Shown in pieces: positions 49,675 to 58,677 of a DNA stretch of 64,000 nt. The stretch spans positions 496,001 to 560,000 of the forward strand of contig JAGOQS010000001.1 of assembly GCA_017991315.1 (NCBI GenBank), written 5' to 3'. The position numbers and the translations under genes were made by a program. The first letter of the stretch is position 1; the number at the start of each line of letters is the position of its first letter. Under the pieces are notes generated by a model. That model ran no database searches and had not been told where the DNA came from. It worked only from the letters and a program-made list of their open reading frames with translations. This DNA comes from Ferrovibrio sp. Lineage in GTDB: Bacteria; Pseudomonadota; Alphaproteobacteria; Ferrovibrionales; Ferrovibrionaceae.

Positions 49675-49689
49675 TGGCATGCGCCTTGC
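49675..49689 (+). promoter_or_regulatory. Sigma-54 promoter of flgE
   Basis: TGGCATGCGCCTTGC has GG and GC separated by exactly ten bases (49676-49677 and 49688-49689), matching TGGCAC-N5-TTGC. The start would be near 49701, 45 bases before the flgE ATG. Sigma-54 control of hook genes is known in alphaproteobacteria. Confidence 0.75.
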
Positions 49690-49745
49690 TCTCCGGTGGG
49701 TGCGGTTCCGCCGCGCACCAACCCTACCCAACGAAAGGAGACAGC

Positions 49746-51080
49746 ATGTCCATCAGTGCCGCGATGCAGGCGGCCTTGGCCGGCCTGAACGGCCAGGCCG
49801 CCGCCATCGGCTTCATATCCGACAACGTCGCCAATGCCTCGACGCCCGGCTACAAGAAGGTGGAGTCGCGTTTCTCCACGCTGATCACGCAGTCGAGCGC
49901 CCAGGCCAACAGCCATTCGCCGGGCGGCGTGCAGAACCGCCCGTTCTTCGCCAACAATGCGCAAGGCCCGATCCAGCAGGTCGCGTCCGGCACGTCATTC
50001 GCCGTGTCGGGCGATGGCTTCATCCCGGTGTCGAAGCAGGTCGGCATCGGCGCCGATGGCCAGCCGGTATTCGAGCAGACCGCGTATTACACGCGGGTCG
50101 GCGATTTCACCCAGAACACCAAGGGCTATCTCGTCAACTCGTCGGGTTACTACCTGCAGGGCTGGGCGGTGGACCCGGTGACGGGGGCGGTGGATACCTC
50201 GCAGACGCGCGAGATACGCGTCTCCGATCTGCTCGACCAGCCGGTGCAGACTAGCCAGATCGAGTATTCCGCCACGCTGCCGGCCAATGCGCTGGACGCG
50301 GATGGCAACCTGCCGGCGACGCTGCCGGTTTCCTCCTTCCAGGTCTATGACGCGCTCGGCAATGCCCGCACGCTGAACCTGACCTGGACCCGTACTGCGG
50401 CGAGCGAATGGGAATTGACCATCGACGCGCCGGGCAGCACGCCATCGAGCTTCGGCCCGGCCACGGTGAGCTTCGGCGGCGATGTCAATGGGACCACGGC
50501 ACCTGCCGGCACCATCTCAGGCCTTGGCACCGGCGGCGGCCTTACCGGCACGGTCGGCACTGCGCCTGGCGACGATGCCTCCTTCAGCCTGGATCTCGAT
50601 TTTGGCTCCGGGCCGCAGGCGGTGCGTTTCGATCTCGGCTCGTTCGGTTCCACCAACGGCACCACGCAGTTCGGCGGCACCACGCTGCAGCTCAACGATT
50701 TGCAGCAGAACGGCGTGCCGCAGGGCAATTACAAGAGCCTGGCGATCGATGCCAACGGCATGGTCTCGGTCACCTTCGACAACGGCAATGTGAAAACCTT
50801 CTACCAGGTGCCGTTGGCGAAATTCCGCGACCCCACCGAACTCGACCGCGTCGATGGCAATGCCTTCGTCGCCACGCCGCAATCGGGCTCTGCCGTGCTC
50901 GGCCAGGCCGGCGGCAGCGGCGTCGGCGACATCGTCGCCTCGGCCATCGAGCAATCCAACGTCGATATCGCGGAAGAGTTCGCCAAGATGATCGTGGCGC
51001 AGCGGGCCTATTCGGCCAATGCCCGGCTGGTCACGGTGGCGGACGAATTGCTGCAGGAAACCCTCAATATCAGCCGTTGA
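49746..51080 (+). CDS. flgE: Flagellar hook protein FlgE
   Basis: Subunit of the hook that links rod and filament. The 444-residue protein starts at 49746, where AAAGGAGA precedes the ATG; the upstream in-frame extension covers the promoter. The N-terminal helix MSISAAMQAALAGLNGQAAA and FISDNVANASTPGYKK, and the C-terminal helix AEEFAKMIVAQRAYSANARL, are the flagellin-like coiled-coil ends. The middle is the outward Gly/Thr-rich domain. flgD follows after 30 bases, so flgE is upstream of flgD rather than the more common reverse order. Confidence 0.95.
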   Translation: MSISAAMQAALAGLNGQAAAIGFISDNVANASTPGYKKVESRFSTLITQSSAQANSHSPGGVQNRPFFANNAQGPIQQVASGTSFAVSGDGFIPVSKQVGIGADGQPVFEQTAYYTRVGDFTQNTKGYLVNSSGYYLQGWAVDPVTGAVDTSQTREIRVSDLLDQPVQTSQIEYSATLPANALDADGNLPATLPVSSFQVYDALGNARTLNLTWTRTAASEWELTIDAPGSTPSSFGPATVSFGGDVNGTTAPAGTISGLGTGGGLTGTVGTAPGDDASFSLDLDFGSGPQAVRFDLGSFGSTNGTTQFGGTTLQLNDLQQNGVPQGNYKSLAIDANGMVSVTFDNGNVKTFYQVPLAKFRDPTELDRVDGNAFVATPQSGSAVLGQAGGSGVGDIVASAIEQSNVDIAEEFAKMIVAQRAYSANARLVTVADELLQETLNISR

Positions 51081-51110
51081 GATACCGGCTAAGCCAAAAG
51101 GAACGACACC

Positions 51111-51788
51111 ATGACCATGATCTCCACCGTCGGTAACAGCACCGCGAACCAGAACACGACGCAGAATGCCGCCTCGAACAAGCTCACGGCGGATATGCAG
51201 ACCTTCCTCAAGCTGCTGACCACGCAGCTCAAGAACCAGGACCCGACCAACCCGATGGACCCGAAGGACTTCACCGAGCAACTGGTGCAGTTCTCGCAGA
51301 TCGAGCAGCAGATCCAGCAGACCGGCAAGCTCGACCAGATTCTTGCTGCGCTGGATGGCAGCAAGTCCAGCGATGCCCTGGCCTATATCGGCAAGGAAGT
51401 GCAGGCGATGGGCAACGTCAATTACCTGGAGGATGGCGAGGCCAAGTTCTCCTATGGCGTGCCCAAGGGCGCCGTCACTGTCGAGATCAAGGTCTATGAC
51501 GCGGATGGCAAGGTGGTCTACACCGGCACCGGCGACACTTCCTTCGGCCGGCATGATTTCACCTGGGACGGCAAGACCACCGAGGGCGTGCAGAAGCCCG
51601 ATGGCGGCGCCTACAAGATCGAGGTGACGGCCAAGGATGCCAAGGGCGAGAAGCTCGAAACCGACGTGCTGGTGCGCGGCGTGGTCGATGCGGTCGAGAC
51701 CATGGACGGCAAGGCCTATCTGGTGATCGGCAAGCTCGGCATCGACCCGGATGACGTGGTGCTGTCGCGCCAGCCCAGCGATGCCTGA
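51111..51788 (+). CDS. flgD: Flagellar hook-capping protein FlgD
   Basis: Hook cap that guides FlgE assembly. The 225-residue protein has the conserved N-terminal domain with TFLKLLTTQLKNQDPTNPMD and DFTEQLVQFSQIEQQIQ, and a C-terminal tudor/FnIII domain ending in AYKIEVTAKDAKGEK and the DVVLSR end. AAAAGGAACG lies just before the start; a second ATG six bases on is equally possible. It is co-transcribed with flgE. Confidence 0.94.
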   Translation: MTMISTVGNSTANQNTTQNAASNKLTADMQTFLKLLTTQLKNQDPTNPMDPKDFTEQLVQFSQIEQQIQQTGKLDQILAALDGSKSSDALAYIGKEVQAMGNVNYLEDGEAKFSYGVPKGAVTVEIKVYDADGKVVYTGTGDTSFGRHDFTWDGKTTEGVQKPDGGAYKIEVTAKDAKGEKLETDVLVRGVVDAVETMDGKAYLVIGKLGIDPDDVVLSRQPSDA

Positions 51789-52010
51789 ACTCTGGCAATA
51801 AGGGCAGGGGCTTCAAGCGGTGTACGGGCCGGTTTGCCGCTCTCCCGGGCGGCAGGCCGATAAATGCGACGGCACCTCTTGACGTTCCCAGCCAGGCTTC
51901 CCACTTGCGCTCTGAACCCTTGGTCCGGGCCCCTCTGGCGAGCGTAGCCGGCTTACTCGCGATGTCGGACCTGCTTCTGACATCGTTTTCCGGCTGACAT
52001 GGAGAGATCC

Positions 52011-53003
52011 GTGGCGTTCGAATTCCTGTATGCCGACTGGCTCGGCAAACCCCTGTGGATGTGGTTCGTTTTCCTTGGCATTGTGGTCGCGCTGCTGGTC
52101 TTTGACCTCGGCATCCTGCACCGCGAGACACGCGAAATCGGTGTGCGTGAAAGCCTGGTCATGTCGGGCGTGTATCTCAGCCTCGGCATGCTGTTCGGCG
52201 CCTGGATCTGGTGGCAGCTTGGCGCCACTGCCGGCATGAACTATGTCACCGGTTTCGCTGTTGAGAAGGCGTTGGCGATGGACAATGTCTTCGTCATGGC
52301 GATGATCTTCGCATACCTCGGAATTCCGGCGAAATACCAGCATCGTGTGCTGTTCTGGGGCATTCTGGGCGTTATCGTGCTGCGCGCGGTGATGATCGGC
52401 GCCGGTGCGGCGGTGGTCAGCCAGTTTTCCTGGGTGCTGCATGTTTTCGCGGTATTCCTGATCGCCACCGGTATCAAGATGCTGGCCTTTGCCGACAAGG
52501 AATATGATGTCGGCAGCAACCCGATCCTCCGCTTCATGCGCCGGCGTTTCCGGGTCACCGACGAACTGCATGGCGAGAAATTCTTTGTCATGCAGCCGAA
52601 TGCGGCCGGTGCCAATGTGCGCTACATGACGCCGCTGTTCATGGCGCTGGTGCTGATCGAATTGGCGGATGTCATCTTCGCGGTTGACTCGGTGCCGGCG
52701 ATTTTCGCCATCACCACCGATCCGTTCATTGTCTACACCTCGAATATCTTCGCCATCCTGGGCTTGCGCGCGCTGTATTTTGCCCTGGCGGCGATGATCC
52801 ATCGCTTCCACTACCTGAAATATGCGCTGGCGGCGGTGCTCATCTTCATCGGCGGCAAGATCATCGGTGCGGACCTGCTCGGGATCGAGAAAGTTCCCGC
52901 CGTGGTTTCGCTCGGTGTCACCTTCACGCTGCTGATTTCCGGTGTGGTCTGGAGCTTGTACAAGACGCGGGCGACAGCCGGCGTCAGCGAAGAAAGGATA
53001 TAA
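52011..53003 (+). CDS. TerC family membrane protein
   Basis: Multi-spanning inner-membrane protein of the TerC/Alx family, related to metal-ion export or protection of secreted proteins. Nine or so hydrophobic segments are visible. The acidic residues in AVEKALAMDNVFV and ELADVIFAVDSVPAIFAIT lie in membrane segments and are typical of Mn2+-linked members. The start is set at GTG 52011 because GGAGAG lies 6 bases before it; an ATG at 51999 would add four residues but has no ribosome site. The leader 51789-51998 was searched for a yybP-ykoY riboswitch without success. Confidence 0.9.
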   Translation: MAFEFLYADWLGKPLWMWFVFLGIVVALLVFDLGILHRETREIGVRESLVMSGVYLSLGMLFGAWIWWQLGATAGMNYVTGFAVEKALAMDNVFVMAMIFAYLGIPAKYQHRVLFWGILGVIVLRAVMIGAGAAVVSQFSWVLHVFAVFLIATGIKMLAFADKEYDVGSNPILRFMRRRFRVTDELHGEKFFVMQPNAAGANVRYMTPLFMALVLIELADVIFAVDSVPAIFAITTDPFIVYTSNIFAILGLRALYFALAAMIHRFHYLKYALAAVLIFIGGKIIGADLLGIEKVPAVVSLGVTFTLLISGVVWSLYKTRATAGVSEERI

Positions 53004-53007
53004 TGCC

Positions 53008-53313
53008 ATGGAAGCGCTGTTTACCTGGGTCATCAACGCCATCCTGCTGGGGCCGCTGCAGGCGGAGATTTTCGGTGAACTCGCCTCGGCCCGAACCGTT
53101 GCGCCGATCATCACGGAAGCCAAAACATGCATCGCTGCCGGTATCCCTGCACTGGCGCAGGATATGCTAAGAGAACCCGGCGCAGCCTTTGACTCTCTGG
53201 TGCGTTACTGGCTGGATATGACACAGCCACGGCAACTGGTTGCTGAGATGCTGCCGCAATGCGCCAATCTGATTGACGCGGCCGGGTTGATCGAGCGCAC
53301 GGCATCGCGCTGA
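53008..53313 (+). CDS. Hypothetical protein (101 aa) downstream of terC
   Basis: Unrecognised small protein, AGAAAGG before the ATG at 53008. An N-terminal hydrophobic region (FTWVINAILLGPLQAEIFGE) is followed by a mainly helical part; two Cys (in KTCIAAGIP and PQCANLID) are 50 residues apart. It starts 4 bases after the TerC stop codon, so it is likely co-transcribed. Secretion or membrane attachment is possible. Confidence 0.65.
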   Translation: MEALFTWVINAILLGPLQAEIFGELASARTVAPIITEAKTCIAAGIPALAQDMLREPGAAFDSLVRYWLDMTQPRQLVAEMLPQCANLIDAAGLIERTASR

Positions 53314-53336
53314 TCCGAATCTGAGGATGGATAATA

Positions 53337-53927
53337 ATGGTGTGGTCGCGCGTGGCAGGATCGATAAGGACACAATGGCGCTTGCTGCTGCTTGCCCCCA
53401 TCGTTCTGCTGCTGCTCGGCTGCACCGCGCCGCCGGATGGCGTGACACCGCTATCGGATTTCGATAGCCGGCGCTATCTCGGGCAATGGTACGAAATCGC
53501 CCGCCTGGATCACCGCTTCGAGCGCGGCCTGTCCAATGTCACCGCGCAGTATGAGGCCAATGCCGATGGCAGCCTGCGAGTCATCAATCGCGGGCTGGAG
53601 CGCGGCGCCTGCAGGTGGAAGCAGGCCGAGGGCAAGGCCCGGTTTCTCGGGGCACCTTCGGTTGCCAGCCTCAGCGTGACCTTCTTCTGGCCGTTCTCGG
53701 GCGGCTATCATGTCATTGCCCTCGACCGCCAGGATTATGCCTGGGCCATGGTTTCCGGGCCGTCGCGGGACTATCTGTGGATTCTGGCCCGGCGGCCTGA
53801 ACTGGACGCGAAAATCCAGGCGCAACTGATCGAACAGGCGCGCGGCCTGGGTTTCGAAACCGCGGCGCTGATCCTGGTGGATCAATCCACGCCGCCCTGC
53901 GCGCCTGCCAGCGCCCCGGCCCGGTGA
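53337..53927 (+). CDS. Lipocalin family lipoprotein (Blc-like)
   Basis: Outer-membrane lipoprotein that binds a hydrophobic ligand, probably fatty acids or lysophospholipids. The 196-residue precursor has a signal peptide with the lipobox LLLLGC and acylated Cys29. The lipocalin motifs follow: RRYLGQWYEIARLDHRFERG (about 45-64) with the conserved G-x-W, then VTAQYEANADGSLRVINRG, and a late DYLWILARRPEL strand with the conserved Arg. No operon partner is obvious beyond terC and the small gene, 23 bases upstream. Confidence 0.9.
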   Translation: MVWSRVAGSIRTQWRLLLLAPIVLLLLGCTAPPDGVTPLSDFDSRRYLGQWYEIARLDHRFERGLSNVTAQYEANADGSLRVINRGLERGACRWKQAEGKARFLGAPSVASLSVTFFWPFSGGYHVIALDRQDYAWAMVSGPSRDYLWILARRPELDAKIQAQLIEQARGLGFETAALILVDQSTPPCAPASAPAR

Positions 53928-53937
53928 AACAGCCGGC

Positions 53938-53967
53938 TTGACGCCCCAGCACGGCAACGCCCATAAC
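53938..53967 (+). promoter_or_regulatory. Possible promoter of cckA
   Basis: -35 TTGACG at 53938-53943, -10 CATAAC at 53962-53967, spacer 18 bases. The -10 lies on the 5' arm of the first hairpin repeat. If this promoter is used, the first repeat could only act as DNA, not as RNA. Confidence 0.35.
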
Positions 53968-54069
53968 CGATGACGCAAGACTCAGCGGAGTCGGTTATGG
54001 CGCAAACATGCCCGCGTCCATAACCGGTATTCCGCGACAAGGCGGAGTACCGGTTATGGCGCAAACATG
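53961..54069 (+). repeat. Duplicated hairpin carrying the cckA start site
   Basis: Unit 1: CCATAACCGA (53961-53970) pairs with TCGGTTATGG (53991-54000). Unit 2: 18 bases CCATAACCGG... (54018-54035) pair with GCGGAG...TTATGG (54042-54059), one G-T pair, loop GACAAG. Both units end with the same 19 bases (53992-54010 and 54051-54069), which include a GGAG site, a start codon and GCGCAAACATG. In unit 2 the GGAG (54044-54047) and the ATG (54056) are inside the stem. Confidence 0.8.
53997..54023 (+). CDS. Candidate 8-codon upstream ORF in the cckA leader
   Basis: ATG GCG CAA ACA TGC CCG CGT CCA TAA, encoding MAQTCPRP. It begins at the start codon of hairpin unit 1, with GGAG 6 bases upstream, and its first four codons equal those of cckA. 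Its stop codon (54021-54023) lies on the 5' arm of hairpin 2. It is in a different frame from cckA. Whether it is translated is unknown. Confidence 0.35.
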   Translation: MAQTCPRP

Positions 54070-56437
54070 GTTGTCCGGGCTGCTGGGCGGCGCTGCCGCT
54101 CCGGACCGCGCGGCTTTGGCGCAGATCGTTGCCGATGCCGCGCCGCATGCCCGCGTCATCACCCGCGCCGCCGCCTTGCCGGGCCAGTCGAAAGCCCTGG
54201 TGGTGGTCTGTGCCAATGCCATCTATGGCCGTCTGGCGCAAAGCTGCGGCCAGCCCGAGCGGGTCTCGCCGCTGGAACTCAGCCCCCAGGCGCAATTGGC
54301 ACTGGAACGCCTCAGCCGCCGCGTGCCGGCCTCGGGTGCCGTCACCGATCAGGTGATGTTCAGCCGCGCCGATGGTGCTGAATTGTGGCTCGCGGTCAGT
54401 GTCATGGTGCGGCCTGATGAAGCCGCCGAGCTGATCTGGGATTTCGCCGATATCACCCATGAGCATCACGCGCTGATGGACATGGCGGTGCAGCGCGATG
54501 CGCTGGCCGGCTTTCTCGACAACGCGCCGGTGGGACTCTATTCCATCGCGCCGGACGGGCATTTCCTGTTCGCCAACCGCACCTTCTCGGCCTGGCTGGG
54601 TTTGAGCCCCGATGCACTGACCGGCGGCGCGCTGAAACTCAACGACGTGCTGCTGCCGGCTGATGAGTCCGGTACTGCGCAAGGCACAGGCCGTGCCATC
54701 ACGCCGGATTGGGAGGGTGGCGAGGCCAAGCTCAGCCCGCCCGGCACGGCGCATGGCTCGGCCGCCGAGCCGCTGCGCCTGGTCGGCGTCAGCCAGTCGG
54801 CGGTGCCGGGCGCCGATGGCCATGTCCTGCGCTATTCCGCCGTGGTGCATGACCTGAGCCGCGAATTGCGCGTGCGCGGCACGCTGCGCCCGGTGGAAGC
54901 CGAATTCCGCCGCTTCTTCGATCAGGCGCCGATCGGCATCCTGGTGCTGGATGCGGCGGGCAGCATCATCGAGGGCAATGCGGCTTTCGGCGTGCTCTGT
55001 GGCCGCCATGACTGGCCGGGCCAGCGCCTTGCCGCCGTGGTGCGTGAGGAGGATGGTGCCGAACTGAACCGCCATCTCATGGCGGTGCGGCGCAACGAGG
55101 CGGTGACGCGGCCGCTGGAGGTGCGTTTCCCGGGCCAGGATCCGGCGCGGCCGCGCATTGCGGAATTGTTTGCCGCTTCGCTCGATGCCGGCGCCGACAG
55201 TCAGGCGACGCAGCTTGTCTACCTGGTCGACACCACGCACCAGCGCAACCTGCAACAGCAATTCAATCAGAGCCAGAAGATGCAGGCGGTGGGCCAGCTC
55301 GCCGGCGGCATTGCGCATGACTTCAACAATCTGCTCACCGCCATGATCGGCTTCTGCGACCTGCTGCTGCAGCGCCACCAGCCGGGCGACCAGAGCTTCG
55401 CCGATATCATGCAGGTGAAGCAGAATGCCAACCGCGCCGCCAATCTGGTGCGCCAGTTGCTCGCCTTCTCGCGCCAGCAGACTTTGATGCCGAAGGTGCT
55501 GGATGTCACCGATGTGCTGGCCGACCTGCGCAACCTGATCGGTCGCCTGATCGGCGAGACCATCCAGCTTCGCCTGGTGCATGGCCGCGATCTCGGTCTG
55601 GTGCGCGTCGACCAGGGACAGCTTGAGCAGGTGATCATCAACCTGGCGGTGAATGCCCGCGACGCCATGCTGCATGGTGCCGGCGGCAGTGCGGGAAGTG
55701 GCGGCGAATTGCGCATCCGTACTGCCTATTGGCGGCCGCAGCAGCCGACGCTGACGCTCGGCGGCGAAATGATGCCGCCCGGCGATTATGTGCTGATCGA
55801 GGTCAGCGACAGCGGCCATGGCATTGCGCCGGAGAATCTGGCGAAGATTTTCGATCCCTTCTTCACCACCAAGGCGGTGGGCGCCGGCACCGGGCTTGGC
55901 CTCTCCACCGTCTACGGCATCATCAAGCAGACCGGCGGCTTCATCCAGGTGGAAAGCGAAGTCGGGCAGGGCGCCACCTTCCGTATCTTCCTGCCGCGCC
56001 ATGAGCCGAGCGCCACCGAACGCTCCGCCACCCGCGACGATGGCCGTGCGGTCGCCGCGCCCGATCTCACCGGCCAGGGCCTGGTGCTGCTGGTGGAGGA
56101 TGAGGATGCGGTGCGCGCCTTCGCCACCCGGGCTTTGCGCAACAAGGGCTACACCGTGATCGAGGCCAATTCTGGCGAGCAGGCGCTGAGCCTGCCGGCG
56201 GAACAGCTCGATCGCGTCGAGGTGCTGGTGACCGATGTGGTGATGCCGAACATGGATGGGCCGACCTTGGCCGAACACATGCGCCAGCGCCGCCCGGATT
56301 TGAAGATCCTGTTCATCTCCGGCTATGCCGAGGATGCGCTGCGCCGCAGCCTCGCCAATGCCGATAACGTGTCGTTCCTGCCCAAGCCGTTCTCCCTCAG
56401 CCAGCTCGCCGGCAAGTTGAAGGACGTGATGGGCTGA
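54056..56437 (+). CDS. cckA: CckA-type hybrid histidine kinase
   Basis: Cell-cycle hybrid kinase that feeds the ChpT-CtrA phosphorelay in alphaproteobacteria. It starts at the ATG in hairpin 2 and has 793 residues. Two PAS-like domains occupy about 140-270 and 285-395. The kinase core has His421 in [19 protein letters not shown], the CckA-typical [12 protein letters not shown] and [19 protein letters not shown], and ATP-site motifs [10 protein letters not shown] and [13 protein letters not shown] receiver domain follows with [15 protein letters not shown] and phospho-acceptor Asp727. No TM segment is seen, so membrane location would need a partner. It lies upstream of recA. Confidence 0.92.
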   Translation: MAQTWLSGLLGGAAAPDRAALAQIVADAAPHARVITRAAALPGQSKALVVVCANAIYGRLAQSCGQPERVSPLELSPQAQLALERLSRRVPASGAVTDQVMFSRADGAELWLAVSVMVRPDEAAELIWDFADITHEHHALMDMAVQRDALAGFLDNAPVGLYSIAPDGHFLFANRTFSAWLGLSPDALTGGALKLNDVLLPADESGTAQGTGRAITPDWEGGEAKLSPPGTAHGSAAEPLRLVGVSQSAVPGADGHVLRYSAVVHDLSRELRVRGTLRPVEAEFRRFFDQAPIGILVLDAAGSIIEGNAAFGVLCGRHDWPGQRLAAVVREEDGAELNRHLMAVRRNEAVTRPLEVRFPGQDPARPRIAELFAASLDAGADSQATQLVYLVDTTHQRNLQQQFNQSQKMQAVGQLAGGIAHDFNNLLTAMIGFCDLLLQRHQPGDQSFADIMQVKQNANRAANLVRQLLAFSRQQTLMPKVLDVTDVLADLRNLIGRLIGETIQLRLVHGRDLGLVRVDQGQLEQVIINLAVNARDAMLHGAGGSAGSGGELRIRTAYWRPQQPTLTLGGEMMPPGDYVLIEVSDSGHGIAPENLAKIFDPFFTTKAVGAGTGLGLSTVYGIIKQTGGFIQVESEVGQGATFRIFLPRHEPSATERSATRDDGRAVAAPDLTGQGLVLLVEDEDAVRAFATRALRNKGYTVIEANSGEQALSLPAEQLDRVEVLVTDVVMPNMDGPTLAEHMRQRRPDLKILFISGYAEDALRRSLANADNVSFLPKPFSLSQLAGKLKDVMG

Positions 56438-56659
56438 CAGCCCCGGCGCGTGGCTGTTCCGTGGGAATCGCTAAGGCGTGCCCGGAAACCGGAACGGGCC
56501 AGAACAGAGCCGGGTGTGTTCCCAGAACAAAGCAAAAAAATGAGGGAAACCAGCGGGTTATAGATTTCGCTGGACAACGCATACAAAATTAGAACATATA
56601 CGGGGTTAACCGAGCCTCGTTGCAATTCCGCGGGGGCCGTGAAAGGATGGGGTCCACCA

Positions 56660-57745
56660 ATGGCAGCCACTGCCGCCGCTACTTCCGCCAGCCTCCGTTT
56701 AGTGGACAAAGACAATATGGATAAGGGTAAAGCGCTTGAAGCCGCGCTCAGCCAGATCGAGCGTTCCTTCGGTAAGGGCTCGATCATGCGCCTGGGTCAG
56801 CGCCAGAGCATGGAGGTGGAGGAAATCTCCACCGGTTCGCTCGGCCTGGATATCGCGCTCGGCATCGGCGGCCTGCCCAAGGGCCGCATCATCGAAATCT
56901 ACGGCCCGGAATCCTCGGGCAAGACCACCGTCGCCCTGCATGTGGTGGCGGAAGCCCAGAAGCGTGGCGGCACCTGCGCCTTCGTCGACGCCGAGCATGC
57001 CCTCGATCCGGCCTATGCCCGCAAGCTGGGTGTGAATATCGGCGACCTGCTGATCTCGCAGCCCGATACCGGCGAGCAGGCGCTTGAGATCGCCGATACC
57101 CTGGTGCGCTCCGGCGCCATTGAGGTGCTGGTGGTCGACTCGGTCGCCGCCCTGGTGCCGAAGGCCGAACTGGAAGGCGAGATGGGCGATTCTCTGCCCG
57201 GCCTGCAGGCCCGCCTGATGAGCCAGGCTCTGCGCAAGCTCACCGCGTCGATTTCCAAGTCGAACTGCATGGTGATCTTCATCAATCAGATCCGCATGAA
57301 GATCGGCGTGATGTTCGGCAACCCGGAAACCACCACCGGCGGCCATGCGCTGAAATTCTATGCTTCCGTGCGCCTCGATATCCGCCGCATTGGCGCGATC
57401 AAGAACAAGGACGACGTGGTCGGCAACCAGACCCGCGTCAAGGTGGTGAAGAACAAGGTGGCGCCGCCGTTCAAGGTGGTCGAGTTCGACATCATGTATG
57501 GCGAAGGCATTTCCAAGACCGGCGAACTGGTCGACCTCGGCGTCAAGGCCAATGTGGTCGAGAAGTCGGGCGCCTGGTTCTCCTATGACAGCCAGCGCAT
57601 CGGCCAGGGCCGTGAGCAGGCGAAGAACTTCCTGAAAGAGAATCCTGAAGTCGCCGCCAAGATCGAGGCCGCGATCCGCGCCAATGCCGGCGTGGTGGCC
57701 GCTGCCATCGATGCCGGGCCGGGCGAGGATGACGACGAGGAATAG
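56660..57745 (+). CDS. recA: RecA recombinase
   Basis: ATP-dependent DNA strand exchange protein and SOS co-protease. With the start at 56660 it has 361 residues; an upstream GTG at 56639 would add 7. Walker A GPESSGKT is at 82-89; Walker B is [10 protein letters not shown] near 153; L1/L2 loops and [22 protein letters not shown] near 210-231 (cited in part) follow. The C-terminus is acidic (GEDDDEE). AAAGGA precedes the start. It is followed by a strong terminator. Scattered GAAC half-sites upstream are not at the spacing expected for alphaproteobacterial LexA. Confidence 0.98.
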   Translation: MAATAAATSASLRLVDKDNMDKGKALEAALSQIERSFGKGSIMRLGQRQSMEVEEISTGSLGLDIALGIGGLPKGRIIEIYGPESSGKTTVALHVVAEAQKRGGTCAFVDAEHALDPAYARKLGVNIGDLLISQPDTGEQALEIADTLVRSGAIEVLVVDSVAALVPKAELEGEMGDSLPGLQARLMSQALRKLTASISKSNCMVIFINQIRMKIGVMFGNPETTTGGHALKFYASVRLDIRRIGAIKNKDDVVGNQTRVKVVKNKVAPPFKVVEFDIMYGEGISKTGELVDLGVKANVVEKSGAWFSYDSQRIGQGREQAKNFLKENPEVAAKIEAAIRANAGVVAAAIDAGPGEDDDEE

Positions 57746-57815
57746 TTTCTAGTTTTCCCAGCGTGGGCAGCCGGTAATCCACGGCTTCCCCCACGATTTT
57801 TCTCCTCCATGGGAC

Positions 57816-57849
57816 CCCCGGCGCCGGAACTCGGCGCCGGGGTTTTTTT
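57816..57849 (+). terminator. Rho-independent terminator of recA
   Basis: Perfect 11-bp stem CCCCGGCGCCG / CGGCGCCGGGG with loop GAACT, followed by seven T. It is 71 bases after the recA stop codon. Confidence 0.95.
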
Positions 57850-57891
57850 GGCCCCGCGCAAGACTTTCGCCCCGGGCAAAGCCGTGGCGCG

Positions 57892-57920
57892 GTTCCAAAG
57901 GCCGGGCCGGTTGCTATAGT
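57892..57920 (+). promoter_or_regulatory. Predicted promoter of the RraA-like gene
   Basis: -10 TATAGT (57915-57920) with GTTCCA 17 bases upstream as a weak -35. Transcription would start about 27 bases before the ATG, which has a GGAGGA ribosome site. Confidence 0.45.
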
Positions 57921-57953
57921 GAGCAGCAATATTCAGCCGGAGGAAAAACGCCC

Positions 57954-58670
57954 ATGTCTGTTGAAGCGCAGCCGCTCGATCCCCAGGTGATCGAGACCCT
58001 GAAGGGCATCACCACCGCCACGCTCACCACCGTGCTGCTGAAGAAGGGCCTGCGCAATGTCTGGCTGCGCGGCGCCAAGCCGTTGAAAGCCGGCCAGCCG
58101 CGGATTGTCGGCCGTGCCTTCACGCTGCGCTTTGTGCCGGCGCGCGAGGATCTGGCGACGCCGGAATCCTGGGCCTCGCCGAAATCCACCCGCGGCGCCA
58201 TCGAGGCGATGCCAGCGGGCTGCATCGCCGTGGTCGATGCCATGGGCGTGAAGGATGCCGGCATTTTCGGCGATATCCTCTGTGCCCGCATGCAGAAGCG
58301 AGGCGTTGCCGCCCTGGTGACCGATGGCGTGGTGCGCGATGTCGCCGGCGTGCTCGGCACCGGCCTGCCGGTCTGGTGCGACGGCTATGCCGCGCCGCCC
58401 TCGGTGGCCGGCCTCACCTTCGTCGACTGGCAGGAGCCGATTGCCTGCGGCGGTGTTGCCGTGTTCCCGAACGACATCATCGTGGTGGATGACGATGGCG
58501 CCGTGCTGATCCCGCAGGCTCTGCTCGATGCCGTGCTGCCGCTGGCCGTCGAGCAGGAGCGCCAGGAAGCCTGGATCATGGGCGAGATCGATGCCGGCGT
58601 GCCGCTGCCCGGTCTCTATCCGCCGAATGAAGCCACCAAGGCGCGCTACGAAGCCTCGAAGAAGAAGTGA
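57954..58670 (+). CDS. RraA-like / HMG aldolase family protein
   Basis: A 238-residue RraA-like protein, a fold that includes regulators of RNase E and 4-hydroxy-4-methyl-2-oxoglutarate aldolases. It has the glycine-rich ring and metal site: GAIEAMPAGCIAVVDAM near 82-98, GVAALVTDGVVRDVAGV near 118-134 and CGGVAVFPNDIIVVDDDG near 164-181, with the acidic residues (DGVVRD, Asp) of the catalytic type retained. It lies 7 bases upstream of an IlvD/Edd-type gene, so a role in sugar-acid breakdown or a related aldol step is more likely than RNase control. Confidence 0.85.
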   Translation: MSVEAQPLDPQVIETLKGITTATLTTVLLKKGLRNVWLRGAKPLKAGQPRIVGRAFTLRFVPAREDLATPESWASPKSTRGAIEAMPAGCIAVVDAMGVKDAGIFGDILCARMQKRGVAALVTDGVVRDVAGVLGTGLPVWCDGYAAPPSVAGLTFVDWQEPIACGGVAVFPNDIIVVDDDGAVLIPQALLDAVLPLAVEQERQEAWIMGEIDAGVPLPGLYPPNEATKARYEASKKK

Positions 58671-58677
58671 GCCGACC

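Noticed and set aside
51789..52010. yybP-ykoY manganese riboswitch before terC
   Set aside because: TerC/Alx genes often carry one, but the conserved loop sequences could not be found in this leader.
54008..54055. Upstream start of cckA at 54008
   Set aside because: In frame, but the 16 residues fall in the hairpin repeat; the duplicated ATG-GCG-CAA-ACA start with GGAG points to 54056.
56492..56528. LexA site before recA
   Set aside because: GAAC half-sites occur at 56492 and 56502 (six bases apart) and a GTTC-CCA-GAAC pair at 56518-56528, but not with the N7 direct-repeat spacing known for alphaproteobacterial LexA.
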